From Epiperipatus broadwayi (taxonomy: Eukaryota; Onychophora; Udeonychophora; Euonychophora; Peripatidae): a stretch of 64,000 nt of DNA. The stretch covers positions 496,001 through 560,000 of the forward strand of contig JAQFVV010006625.1 in the NCBI GenBank assembly GCA_028023455.1, read 5' to 3'. The translations under genes were made by a program, and so were the position numbers. Shown piece by piece: positions 11,560 to 25,600 of this stretch (position 1 is the first letter of the stretch; every line of letters starts with the position of its first letter). Under the pieces are notes generated by a model. The model ran no database searches. It was not told the origin of the DNA and saw nothing but the letters and a program-made list of their open reading frames with translations.

Positions 11560-12530
11560 ACAAAGTATAAACTGTTTGCTTATACAACTTTAGGTGGATA
11601 GGGAAAAACAGATCTCAGATAATCTGTGGAATTTAATATATTAAAATGCTTCCATAATATTTCGTTAATATTAGGCAAATCATCATTGAAGGTAAGAACC
11701 AGTGCTATATTTATCAACTGACTCTTTTCTTAGATAGAAGAAGTTCCTGCCTGTCAACTTCTGAAGATTTTACCACTGCTCTATCTAACAGTCCTTTAAG
11801 ATATTTTATATTGATAAACTTATATACAAAACTTTATTTTGCTGAAGAAATCTCTGATCACTGCAAATTCTTTTAATCCTTAAAAATTGACTGTAAGGGA
11901 TATTAGTCTTTAAGTGCTTAGGGTGATTACTATAAAAATGTAGGTAAGCATGGCTATCAGTTGGCTTCCTACATATATTAGTACTAAGAATACCATCACT
12001 ATAAGTAATCTCAACATCAAGAAAATGAACCACTGTTTTAAAAAAATTCATTGAAAATTGTATATTATTATTAAAATTATTCAGATAATCAAAAATGTAT
12101 GGAGTTCTTCTTCATTGTATGGCCAGATCATAAAGACATCATCTATATATCTCAGCCAAGTATGAGGTTTAAGGCTAGCCTTCTCAAGTATAGAGCTTTC
12201 CAATTGAACCATACAAATGTTTGCATAATTTGGTGCCATTTTTGTTCCCATTGCAGTATCTTGCTTCTGTAAATAATAGATAGAGTTAAAAGTAAAATAA
12301 TTATGTTTTAAGATTAAATTCACTAATTCAAGAACAGTCATAATTTTGTGTTGATCATATTCTTTTCCTTTTAAAACAGATTCGATGGCTCTAATTCCAT
12401 CTTTATGAGGTATATTAGTATACAATGATGTAATGTCTAATGTCACCAAAAATGTTTGTCACCAAAAAACATTCACTCGGTAGTATAGATCTGACATTTT
12501 TTAAAATAGAAAGAAAATGTGTTGTATCCG
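11560..12530 (-). pseudogene. Penelope-like element reverse transcriptase, broken
   Basis: Read on the minus strand, this is a central portion of a Penelope-like reverse transcriptase. In order: 'DTTHFLSILKN' (near 12525), 'TLDITSLYTNIPH' (near 12440), 'MGTKMAPNYANICM' (near 12240), the catalytic box 'RYIDDVFMIWP' (near 12130) with both aspartates intact, 'VHFLDVEIT' (near 12020), 'RKPTDSHAYLHFYSNHP' (near 11960), 'IPYSQFLRIKRICSD', and finally a thumb-region stretch 'LVLTFNDDLPNINEILWKH' (near 11680) and 'VFPYPPK'. Frameshifts near 12470, 12060 and 11810 break the frame. The GIY-YIG nuclease that normally follows is not identifiable. Such elements prime reverse transcription at their target site and often carry hammerhead ribozymes in terminal repeats. 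At 12530 the copy is joined head-to-head to an inverted second fragment. Confidence 0.85.
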
Positions 12531-12745
12531 AATTATGCAAACATTTTCATGCTTCAATTGGAAAGCTTTATACTTGAGAAGGCTAGCCTTAAACCTCATA
12601 CATGGCTGAGATATATAGATGATATCTTTATGATCTGGCCATACAATGAAGAAGAATTTCATACATTTTTTGATTAAATAATTTTAATAATAACATACAA
12701 TTTTCAATGAATTTTTCTAAAACAGTGGTTCATTTTCTTGATGTT
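12531..12745 (+). pseudogene. Second Penelope-like RT fragment, inverted
   Basis: This plus-strand segment repeats, in opposite orientation, the part of the minus-strand copy at about 12000-12235. It begins inside the 'NYANIFMLQLE' stretch, contains 'RYIDDIFMIWPYNEEE' with an intact Asp-Asp pair, and runs to the 'VVHFLDV' region with a frameshift after 'FHTFFD'. It differs from its partner at scattered bases, so the inverted duplication is not brand new. Head-to-head and partial copies are common among Penelope-like insertions. Confidence 0.8.
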
Positions 12746-12746
12746 T

Positions 12747-13101
12747 CAGGTTCGAATGATTAATTAAATATCCCTACAAAAATTGTAATGATTATTTATA
12801 ATATTCATTTTTGATACTAATTTTTTATTGTAGTAAATTATTAGTTATTATTTTGCAAAGGCTTCTAGTCTGATAATATATATCATTAGTTAATTTCTTT
12901 ATTTTCGGGGTCAAATGATTAGTTAAATATCATTAAAAATTGGGTAATGATTATTTATGGTATTCATTTTTGATTTTTTTTTATCGTTTTCAGGGTCAAA
13001 TAATTAATTAAATATTATTAAAAATTATAATGATTCTTTATAATATTCATTTTTTGATAATTTTTTTTCCGTAGTAAATTATTAGTTATTATTTCGCAAT
13101 G
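12747..13101 (+). repeat. Degenerate tandem repeat, about three copies
   Basis: Three copies of an AT-rich unit start near 12749, 12907 and 12991. Each opens with a 'GGTCAAATGATTAGTTAAATAT'-like stretch and proceeds through 'AATGATT.TTTATAATATTCATTTTTGAT'. The first and third also share a downstream 'GTAGTAAATTATTAGTTATTATTT' block, so the full period is about 160 bp with the middle copy shortened. No coding content. Confidence 0.65.
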
Positions 13102-13139
13102 ACCAAACATGGAAACTTTGGACGTGTCTCCTTCTTTGC

Positions 13140-13333
13140 TATTAACTATGCTATGACATACTACCCTGAAGGCATACTATTCTAATCTTGCGATCTTCAA
13201 GGTGACTTCTCCTTGTGATCTGCGGCAAACTTTATCGATTAAGTTTGTTCGCAAATCACTAGGAGACGTTATCTTAAAGATCGTAAAATTAGAATAGTAT
13301 GCCTTTGGTGTAGTATGTCATAGCTTAGTTAAT
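13140..13333. repeat. 194-bp near-perfect palindrome (MITE candidate)
   Basis: The two halves pair almost throughout, with a centre near 13237 (around TTATCGAT). The outer ends are ATTAACTA...GCTATGACATAC on the left and GTATGTCATAGCTTAGTTAAT on the right. Its lower AT content than the surroundings and its compact self-complementarity fit a foldback MITE. There is no room for a protein. I cannot see a clear target-site duplication, and a hairpin small-RNA precursor is an alternative. Confidence 0.65.
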
Positions 13334-16100
13334 TCTCAAGTACCCATTAATTATAACCTATATTTAAATCTATATGGCATTTAAACACTTGCAGCTAAGT
13401 TTCATCCAATTGTAACATTTTAAGGATGGATCAATGGATGCTTCATCATTCCCAGCTAACACTATTTCTAAAGCCTACTGGGATGATCATGATGGCATAG
13501 AACATCTATAATCTTATTTGCCAGGGTGCCAAATTGCAACTTTAATAAATTATGGAGGTTAAACCTCATTTCAATAATTTATCATTAAATTTCAGCCATA
13601 ATATTTAATGAATGGGTTAATAAATAATCAATCGATTAAGAGACCACTGAGAATGTTTTTAAAAATAATATTAATATTCTTGGAAATTCTTGGTTATTCC
13701 CAGCATGCTCCCCATTCACCATCATTAAATCTACAATTAAAATTTTGTTCCAATTAAAAAGTTCTATATCCATCTCCATCTTTCTGATTCACCCCTCCAA
13801 CAACCTCAAATCCATAGGTCTATTACACTATTATTTATTTTACTACTAAATTTTCCATTCTGCTAGATCATTTCTGCCATTACAATCTCTTCTCAGGGTT
13901 TTTTTTAGAACAATTAAGTATGGAAATTGAACAAGCTGCGATAGATTATTGGTGATAAACACTCCTCTCATGATCACCTCCAAGGTCATCTTGGGTTGTC
14001 TTTAATGCAGTTTAAAATCTATTTACATTAAATCTCAGAATAATTTAAGCTTATTAAATCTTTTAGAAATACATTATAACATATTCACAATTATAACAAA
14101 ATTATAAAGAAGTGCGTCTAGAGAGGTATTTGAATACAATGGATGGGGAAAGGATTTTATACCCACCCCCTGCATTCACTATCACTTAATAACCATCCAT
14201 ATTCATAATTTATATTTCAACTATATTAAATTATTTGGTAATTCTAAGTATCGGAAATTAACCATTTTAAATATTTTTACAGGATATTATTTACGAAAAT
14301 GATGATTCAACTATTAATAATAATATATTGATGTATGATTGGATTTGAGATGTCTAGATAATAATAACCCACAAAAACATTGAGACGTATGCAAATTTTA
14401 TTTAAAACAAATAACAAATTTTATTAACATATTACAATTCAATACAGAATGTACACACTTGCTTGATGACTCGCATGGCTTCACCTGAACTACAACCATA
14501 TTATGATAAATAAAAAACTAAACAAATAAATATCCTTAAATTAATGAATAATATCAATAGGTTTAAAATATAAATATTCATTTCCTAATTATCAGAGAAT
14601 CACGATTACCATGGAGTAATATTAATATCAGATAGAAAAAAAATAATATTTACCTTCACATATATTATATTTTCATTTTCATTTTTATCCTAGATACAGT
14701 GAACATTAAATTTCTTCCCGTGTTTAATGCCTTTAATTACTGATCTGTTTTTAGAACTAATTCTTCCCATAATAAAATTTAATAATTTTATTTAACTATT
14801 TTAATTTAACATTCCTTCGCAAATTTACTAATTTTATTTCATCATTTTGATCTAACATTCCTTCACCCTAATCTTTACAATAGAGATACTTTATGCATGG
14901 TGGGACTAGGTTAATGCAAACAAATCGGTATCTAGATCAATCATCATCATACATGCATATACTCTATACTCATGTTCTTATGACCACAATAATATTTAAT
15001 AATATTACCTTTCCAGTGAACTTCTCAGCTGGCTGTGGAAATATTTATTAGATATTTTTTTATATACACATTGCTTACACTTATAACATTCGTAGTAAAT
15101 ATGGTTTTAATTTCTCCTTATATGTAAAAGGCTATGAGTATGAGGCATGGTTCCTCGAAAACGTTCAGCCGTTAAATTTTTAATAGTAAGTTATATTTTC
15201 TCTAATTAATAATTACAATTAAGTATTTTTTGTTTTAACATTCGTAGGTTTTATTTAACCCTTAAATTTAATATTTATTGACTTTATTACTTTTGGCTCT
15301 AATTAATAAATTAAACTAGATAAACAAAACAATATTCAAGTACACCAATTGCACATACATTATTCTGCATTCATTGCAACCCTGTATCGACATTTATAAA
15401 TAATGATTAATAATAGCTATCTTTCATACACCTGTAAGGAATATCAAACCTAACATGAGGCAGGCAGTGACCCGAATAAGAAAAAACCTTTTCACTAAGG
15501 TTGAGGTCACTAGTCATACAAAGAGACTTAGGTGTACCTATTACCTCTGGCCATCAATAAAAAAATCATCTTATGGTTGAGAGAATAACCAAGTGGGAAA
15601 AACTCTTCCACTGTGTTTAAATACCTTATAAATATAGTATAAATATCTTAGTGAGCTATGACTTCACTAGCTTGGTGGAGACTCTTTGTCCATCCACATT
15701 ATATACAGGTTGAAACATCAACTTCTACAAGTAAAACTTTCATATCTACAATATTCTTGTGACATAGTGCACTGAAATATGAGTCAACAATTTTTTCAAG
15801 CATTAATCAGCTTGTATCTGGCCTTAACTTTATGATAATAATAATAAGAAGAAATGTGTATTAAATTTTTAAAACTATTTCCTTGCACTTTTATAAGATA
15901 ATGATGATGTTTTAGCCCAACAGTCACACAATTTTTATAAACATAGCAATAAGTCTAAGCATTTGACAATATATTAACTTCACCTACCCCCAAAATGATA
16001 AGGATAATAAAAAGCATTTAAAATAAACACATGCAAAGTGATCTGACATCAATATCTCTACCCCTAAAATAACAACAATTATAATTCTGACATGAATTAA
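13334..16100. other. AT-rich non-coding stretch
   Basis: No gene or recognisable element fragment is seen. A less AT-rich patch at about 15440-15740, containing 'CACTAAGGTTGAGGTCACTAGTC', may be part of an interspersed repeat, but I find no second copy in the window. Confidence 0.5.
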
Positions 16101-16106
16101 TTTTAA

Positions 16107-17970
<1,864 letters not shown>

Positions 17971-17971
17971 A

Positions 17972-18112
17972 GTCTTGGGCAAACCCAAGGGCTACAATAT
18001 ATATATATATATATATATATACAAAGTTTTTAAAGATTTTTAGTCTTGGGCAAACCCAAGGGCTACAATATATATATATATATATATTATACAAAGTTTT
18101 TAAAGATTTTTA
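17972..18112 (+). repeat. Two tandem ~71-bp units
   Basis: Two adjacent copies (17972-18042 and 18043-18112) each contain 'GTCTTGGGCAAACCCAAGG', a (TA)n tract of differing length, and 'ACAAAGTTTTTAAAGATTTT'. The unit itself includes a small hairpin, CTTGGG...CCCAAG. The near identity outside the TA tract implies a recent duplication. Confidence 0.85.
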
Positions 18113-18187
18113 GCCTATAGGAATGTTTTGTTATCTGATACATAACTGTGTAATATTTTAGCACTTAATTTCTGTAAGTATCCATTT

Positions 18188-18231
18188 TGCTTTCTGATGA
18201 AAACCAGTCTGCTGGTTAAAATATTAAAGCA
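18188..18231 (+). ncRNA. Decayed hammerhead-ribozyme candidate
   Basis: The architecture of a type I hammerhead is visible. Stem I is TGCTTT (18188-18193) with AAAGCA (18226-18231). The core is CTGATGA (18194-18200). Stem II is AACCAG (18202-18207) with CTGGTT (18212-18217) around TCTG. The block that should be GAAA reads AAAA, so G12 is lost, and the cleavage triplet would be ATT. The sequence differs from the 8-kb and 28-kb family, so it represents a second family or a remote relative. It is expected to be inactive. The match of both stems to the core makes chance less likely but does not exclude it. Confidence 0.45.
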
Positions 18232-19273
18232 GTTTTATAGAATATATATATATTCAATACTCTATTCCTAACATTTTTTTACATGTAATACATTTTTGCA
18301 TATTGTTGGCCTCTAAAAAAAGGAGACATGGCTAAGTAAACAAAAAAAATACTTCAGAAAAAGTTTTGGGAAAGGTGAAACACTTTTCCGAAGAAAAGAA
18401 AGTGAAAATAAAGTAGAGATAATTCATTTGATAAAACAATTGAACCTAATATTTTCATTAAATTCTCTACTATTCCTTTTACTAAGTAAACTTCTCTCAT
18501 ATTACTCAAGTGTAAAAAAATGCCAACATGTAATTGTGAAGAACATAGGAAAGGATTGTTCAATATGAAAGACTAAACTTTTAAAGATACACTGGCTCCA
18601 AACATTGTATAATGCCAATATATAGATTTTACCATGTTTAAAATAGATATTGATGTGAGATAAAAATGCACCCGATCTCTATCATTGTCTATCCTTTATT
18701 TCACTGTAATAATTGTCAGTTTCACAATAGTTCCTCATTACTTAATTATCATCTTCTAATAGGATTCAATTATTATTTATATAATAAAGCCCTGAGACTA
18801 TTTCATCATTTAAATAAACATTGGTATAGCTGTGCAATCCAAATCAAAGATTTATAGATTAACTATTGTTACAGTGATCCGCAAACATATTATATGAGTG
18901 GTATGATTGCTCTGGTATGTACTTGGATGGTGAGAGAATTGAACATATCATGATTTTTCATATAATCCATGAATTGCTTTCTTTTGATAACTTAAGTAAG
19001 TACTTATAGTATAACTAAATACACATTATATAATTATTGTTTATAAATGCTTCTCTCACACCATTTGCATTCTAGATGACCACAAGACCCTATAACCCCA
19101 ACTGAGCTAAGCTGTAGATTAATACTATAATAAGAATCTTATCCATAATTAGAGATGTAACCTAAATTATACATTATATTTTACCTTGTATAGAATTGGT
19201 GCCTGGGCATTTATATGTGGATAAGGTGATATTGGTGTACATTGAAGAGGTTACAATATATATATATATATAT

Positions 19274-19579
19274 AATAAAATTAACAGTAACAAACTATTA
19301 CAAACAATCCTTAAATCTGCAGAAAAGTACTTTTGGTTAATTTCTTAAACCTGCCTCAGCTGCCATTAAATTAAAAAAAAAATAAAAAAAACGGAAGCAA
19401 ACAACAATTCGAATTCCACGAATCATGTATTTTAATGTTAGCAGCTTGTATATTTATTAGACGCATTTTATTCCTATTTATAGAGATTGTCTCCTTAATT
19501 TTTCTTTTACTATTAACTGGAAGTACTTCTGCAGATTTAAGAATTGTTTATAATAGTTTGTAACCATTAACTTTATTAT
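19274..19579. repeat. Inverted repeat, ~73-bp arms, ~160-bp loop
   Basis: The left arm 19274-19347 is the reverse complement, with few mismatches, of the right arm 19508-19579; both contain CTGCAGATTTAAG or its complement at matching positions. No coding content. A foldback or MITE-like element is the simplest reading. A second inverted repeat follows within 40 bp. Confidence 0.7.
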
Positions 19580-19615
19580 TTTTATTATAATTACAATTTT
19601 GTTTTAATTAATGGA

Positions 19616-19951
19616 CAAAACAAAACTTAAATATATTCCAAATAATGGTAAACAATTTATAAGATAATATAAATAAAAACTCATAGAGAAATATTTTCGA
19701 TTATATTCATAATCATTAGCAAATCAACTTTCAAAATGGAATCATAAAATAGACATTCAGAAAATGTTAGGATTAATGAATTGTGGGATATTTAAATTGG
19801 CATGTGTTTCCGGTCGCTAATAGATGATTCCGTTTTGAAAATTGAGTTGATAATGATTATAAATATAATTGAAAATATTTTTCTATGAGTTTTTATTTAT
19901 ATTATATTATAAATTGTTTATTGTTATTTGGAGTATATAATTAAATAAAAC
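19616..19951. repeat. Inverted repeat, ~130-bp arms
   Basis: The left arm (about 19616-19747) pairs with the right arm (about 19821-19951), including ATAAATAAAAACTCATAGA against TCTATGAGTTTTTATTTAT. The loop of ~73 bp contains a less AT-rich 'GTGTTTCCGGTCGC' patch. The arms are AT-rich but too long and specific for chance pairing. Confidence 0.75.
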
Positions 19952-20200
19952 ATTTGAATGAAATCTACAATATTCATTAACCATTATAAAAATATAGATA
20001 TTGGATATTTTAAAGGTTATTCCATTATATATATATATGTGTGTGTGTGCTCATATGGGTGCAAGGGTATGGAAATCTATTTATACTCACTGATATAAAC
20101 TTCATTTTTTTCAAATTCAGCAATGAATCTTAATAATTTCCTTTTCCTGAATTGAAAACAAAAAAAAATCTGACATAAAATGACAGAATTATATATATAT

Positions 20201-22386
20201 TGTAGTGAGCACAGATGACGTTATATTGTTTTTTATTATTAATCATGAAAGAAAAATTAAAAGTTCACATTTAAAAATTTTCTTTAAGAATTAAAAATTG
20301 AAATTAAATATCATCTTAAGCTCATATATATAAATTGCACAGATAAAAAAAAAATTATTAAAATAAAACTTTATTAAAAATAGAAAGATATTTTAAAAAA
20401 AAAAAAAAAAACTTAAACAGATTTAGAGATAAAAATATATCTTTAAATTTGGAAAACACATTAAGTAATCAGAAAATGGAAATGATTGTTTTAATTAGTT
20501 AAAGATAAACAAGCCCTTTGGGCATTTAAATGTAAAAACATCAGTCAGATAGGAAAACAATAGGAACTTTTAGCAAATGAAAGAAATCCATCAGGAAATC
20601 AGACCTCAGTGAAAGGGTCTTCACCATCATGATGTAACATCCATTGGATCCTTAAAATTAGTATAAAAGGAAAATTTGGAAATTATTAATTAGTTAGTTA
20701 TTGGTTATTACGAGATGTGACAGATATGTGTTAGTGCGGAGTGAAGAAGAAGGGATTGAAAAGACGTACTCTTCAATCCCTTCAATCTCGTTAGCAAGAA
20801 AGAGAAATGAACTATCATTTTCTACATTAAGGACCCACTAAACTAAAAGACCTCCGGATGAATAAATAAAGCAATGGCTAAATGGATACCAATATCTTCA
20901 GGACGGCATGGGAATTCCCGTTCAAACTTACAAATGACAGATAAAGATGAACTGTTTAAAACCGTAAGAACTTTACAATTAATGAACATTAAATTAAAAA
21001 CTTTTCGTATTTAAAATAATTGCATTAGTTTCCTATCTGACTAAAGTAGTTAAAATGTTATTTGATGTATTTTTTTTTGTAAAATCATTTCCATTTATTT
21101 ATTTATTTTTTGTTCTTTAAGTTTATTTATGATTTTTGTTGTGCGATAAATTAAATTATAAAAATGTTAAACTTAAGTCAGGCGTGAATGGCTGTATAGA
21201 TTTGTAAAGTTATATTAGGGGAGGGTAATCTTAGGTTATTTGTTTTGTAGTTGATTTGGGTCAATGCATTGGATATATTGGTGTGATTAGTAGATGTAAT
21301 ATGGATTCACTATGGGCAGAATCGCTTCATACGCCGCACACTTCCATTTGCCTATGGAAGGAATTATAAGTCGGATACCGCAGTTCCTTTCTATGGAGTT
21401 TTTGTTTTAATGCCCTTCTTGTCAGATAGATGTAATATTCCTATCTGAAGAGAGGCAATTTCTTCTCTTAACTTTTTGTGCCACCGTATTTCATATTATA
21501 TTGAATACATCGATATATCAGATGGATTGATGCCAGTTTGACTATGAATTTTAGCCTAAGGTTAAATAGGGATAGAATGTTTATTTTCAAATGCAAATCT
21601 ATGTAGTCTATTCATACTCGACACTAAGCAAAAATGCATTAAATTTAAGTTGTTTATAGATGTTTGCATGGATTCGTTATCGGTTAATTATGTTTTGGAT
21701 TTCATATTTGATCAAAATATATAGACATTCGATAAATAATGATACCTTACTGGTGAGTATCTAAAATGTATTTATTCGGATGTCTTTTAAGTTATTGGTG
21801 ATAATGCAAGTATCTTATGGTGAATACTATTCGGTTACTTATAAATTTCCCTCTGCAATTGTCGGTATCAATGATTTTATATTTTGATCGTTTATGTTGA
21901 TTTTGAAATGTTTTTGACCGTTGTAATCTATGTAACCGATCTATATGCAACATATTAAAACAAGCTTTTATAATCCCATCTGTGCGAACTTAATTAAAAT
22001 GTAAACTTATAATATAATAGAAATTAAAATGTAAATTAAAATTCAAAGTAAAGTTAAAAATAATGTTAGATGTTAAAATGTAAACTGATACTAAAACAAT
22101 TTTCAATCTTATATATATGTGCATAAATAAATGTTTGTGTGTTAATTACTGGCAGTGGCTTATTTTATTCTTTTTTTATATATACTCTTATATTATATTA
22201 TTAAATCTCTGCTATTCCACTGAGCTAGTGACATGGGCTAACGACCGGATGCAAAATATAAAAAAAAAAAAAAAATTTTTTTGACTTACGTATCTGCCTA
22301 CTCTATAAATTTTTCTAGGTTCAAATGCCTAGATGGCGCTCTGTAGTGCAGATACCTTTAGTCTACCTTCTCCGTATTGTTACAAT
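20201..22386 (+). mobile_element. LTR of a non-coding LTR retroelement, copy A (~2.19 kb)
   Basis: This is a divergent, oppositely oriented relative of the two LTRs at 31065-33225 and 33933-36109. It starts TGTAGTGAGCACAG, equivalent to TGTAACGGGCACAG, and ends CTCCGTATTGTTACA, giving the TG...CA ends with short terminal inversion typical of LTRs. Immediately after the end comes ATTGGCCCCCAA, resembling the primer-binding-site start next to the 5' LTR of the 31-36 kb element. So this is probably a 5' LTR followed by a remnant of the primer-binding site. The left flank is a (TA)n tract. No protein is encoded; divergence from the other copies is roughly a quarter of positions in the stretches I compared, so it is clearly older. 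Confidence 0.7.
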
Positions 22387-22394
22387 TGGCCCCC

Positions 22395-22645
22395 AATTAC
22401 TGGCAGTGGCTTAGTTTATTTATTTTTTAATATTGAAATTATAATTAGATAAGGGATTATAGTATTAAATCTCTGCTATTCCACTGAGCTAGTGACATGG
22501 GCTAATGACCGGAATCAAAATTTAAAAAAAAAATTTTTTTTTGACTTACGTATCTGCCTACTTTATAAATTTTTCTAGGTTCAAATGCTTAGATGGCGCC
22601 CTGTAGTGCAGATCACGTTAAGCTCGCATTCTCCGGATCATTGCA
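22395..22645 (+). mobile_element. Partial LTR (3' ~250 bp) joined to copy A
   Basis: The last ~245 bp of the LTR (from 'AATTACTGGCAGTGGC' to 'CTCCGGATCATTGCA') is repeated immediately after copy A, only ~8 bp of intervening sequence separating them. A (TA)n tract follows at 22648, matching the (TA)n to the left of copy A. This suggests an element inserted in a TA repeat that lost its internal region and most of the second LTR. Confidence 0.7.
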
Positions 22646-22664
22646 ATATATATATATATATATG

Positions 22665-25600
22665 TTGTGTCATTACAATTTAGTCATTAGCTAAATTTGT
22701 AGTAATGTTCATGAAAGAAAATGTGGAACAAAAATCATCATCACATTTTATATAGTAAAGGAAGCTGTAGGGCACCCAAGTTTAAACCCTACAAGATCCA
22801 GTTCTAAAAGCTTAAGACAGAAATAGAGTGGGGCAATAGTTATATTCTTTATTTGTTTGTGTGTTGATAAAAACTCAAAAAATAGTAGTACACACATTTA
22901 ATAGTTATTTTTTTTGATAAAAAGTAAAGTTATAACTTGTTACACACATATATAGGCAGTGTATGTGTAAGCTATTTAATTGTTTCATATTTCAAATATT
23001 AAACTCTCTTCAAAGCTAACCTGTATTTGCTAAATTCTAATATTTTATTCTATTTCTATTTATTTTTAAGAGTTATAGTTTGGAATTTGAAGGTTAAGAA
23101 TTTAATTTTGGATATTAAAATTATAAATTTCTAGAAAGCATTCTGATTATTAATGTGCCAGTTTTATAAATTAGTTGGATGATAAGGTGTGTGCTTGGAT
23201 ATATTACATATATAAATTTACATTTATTATATATTGAAAAGAAGAAGAGTTAAATCTGTCAGATTATTTTTTTATTCAACAATTTTGTGTTGAAGGAGAA
23301 AATCTGTTAAATTAGATATATATTTTTGTAACAATTTTGTTTTTATAAATGATTGTTTGTAATTTTGGAGTTTAAGCTTGGTGAGAACTCTAATTTTGAA
23401 ATTGTCTCATCCTAAGATCAAAAGAAAGAAGCTCCAATTTAGATGTTACAGATATATGTGAGGAAAAAGGATTAAGACTATTTTTTTTCTTCAAGACAAA
23501 CATTTGTCTGAAAAACAGGTGTGTGATTTTTTTTTAATGTTCCTAAAAAAAGATTGCACTCTCCAGCTAAAAATGATTTGGTCAAAAATAGAAATAAAAA
23601 TCGGATATAAAAGCAGTCTGAAAATCAGTTGACTGGAGAGAGAGAAAACTTTTAAAAATATTGAAGAGAAAAGACAAGCATTTCAACTCTACAAAAATTC
23701 CCAATTTCAAGTCATTTTTTTATATATTGAATTTTTGGAGATTAAAGATATAAGAATGGCAGAGTAGAAAATTATATATATATATATATATCATCTTTTA
23801 CCAGACCATCAGCCCGCAGATCATATAGAAAAGAAAGAGCCTTGTCTGAATTAAAAAGAAAATATTCTACACTTTCAATTGACTGAGAGAGATAAGATGT
23901 TTTAAATAGAAAGAAGAAAACATTCACCTGCATTCGAAGGAGATCAAAAACAGTATTTAATCTACTGATAAATATTAATCTTCAAGTTCACTTAATTTTT
24001 CCAGTGATTGAGTTTAAACCTAGGAAAAATTATAAATGTGAAGACAACTGCTATATTTCATCCACTACGAGAATCATGCTGAACAGGAAAAATTTTAAAT
24101 TAATATAAGGATTTCTAAATAGTCCACTAAAGCAAATAACCATATTAGAATCATCATCATCAAATAGTTATACACCTCAAGAAAGAGATAGTTCCAAAGA
24201 AAACAGAAATTGTTTCGGCAAAGGTATAAATATTTAACAGGACAAGTTTGAACCCTTGGAAGTTCACCACAAAACAAAGGATCAGTAATATGACTTTTTA
24301 TATCTATTTTCTTTATGATGTCAGAGTCTTAATAAAATTTTATCAATAAAGTGGTATATTTTATTTAAAGAACTTTTAAAGACAATTCATATCAATTAAA
24401 ACCAAGAATTTCTTACTAATGATAACCTTAAGCTTCATTAATGATTTTGTATGTATCAAAATTATGATTGTTCATTAATTTACAGTTATAAAATATTATT
24501 AATGTGTAAAATAATTTATTTTTGGTATTATTATTTTGGTTTTAAATAATATTTTGGTTTTTACGGGGATAAACACACACATACATAATAATACTTGTTC
24601 CTGTGTATAATTGCGAGTGAATGTGAAGTAATAAGCAGTATTAAAATATTAAATTATTTTGTTTTAAGAAAGTATAGGTTTCAGAGTGTAGAAGAGAGGG
24701 GGATAGAAAGATACTTTGAAACTTGTTTCTGAAAAACTTACTCTTTCCAATTTCACTAACCTTTGTTTTTATTCATTCTGCTTTACATGTTGGATTTCTA
24801 AAGTTATGTGTGCTAAAAAAAGTGTTTATTTTTTTATATATGACATGTTTTTCTTGTGGAGTGAAAATCTTGGTCAATTTGACATCCAATTTAATATATG
24901 CATTATACCATTTACAGGAAAGGGGGAAGAATTTAAAGTTAATAGTATGATTTCAAATAGTCAATTATGATTATTATTGTTATTATCCATATAAATTTTC
25001 ATGTAGGTCTAGAAATTTTTATGTATATGTTAGAAATGCAGTAATAAATATGTTTATTTTATTAAACGAGGCATATATATGTTTCATTAAGAGTAGTCTT
25101 TATTAATTTTGATCATTCATCATCAAGGTGAATATTAGCTATTTAAGTTCCAATTAGATATACTAAGATTAACCACTAATTATTCGTTTCTGAAACTAAA
25201 TTTTATGATTAGGCTTAGTCCTAAAGCTGTGGTTGAAACCACATCATTATCATTATCATCATCATCACCATCACGTTTTAATTAATGGGATAGATAAATG
25301 TTTAAAGGCCATAGATAAATAGGTAATTTCATGGTATTTAGTTGACATTCGTGAATAATTGTTATAACCACCCTTCCATCATCCATTTCATGAAAGGATG
25401 AATGAATTGCTATCCTAAATTAATAGTAATCTGAGCTAGTAAAACTTATAAAGATATTGAAATGCATTTATTAGGTTAAGATCTGGGAAATGATTTCTGT
25501 CTAATGAAATTTATATACTCCACTTTAGTTTAAGGATGATTTATGTTTACCTAAGTATTAGTGCATACAGTAATATGGATCTAAAAGCAAAATCCTCCAT

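Noticed and set aside
24716-24970. Two overlapping plus-strand frames in different phases
   Set aside because: Phe/Lys-rich translations of AT-rich DNA; overlapping frames of similar length argue for chance.
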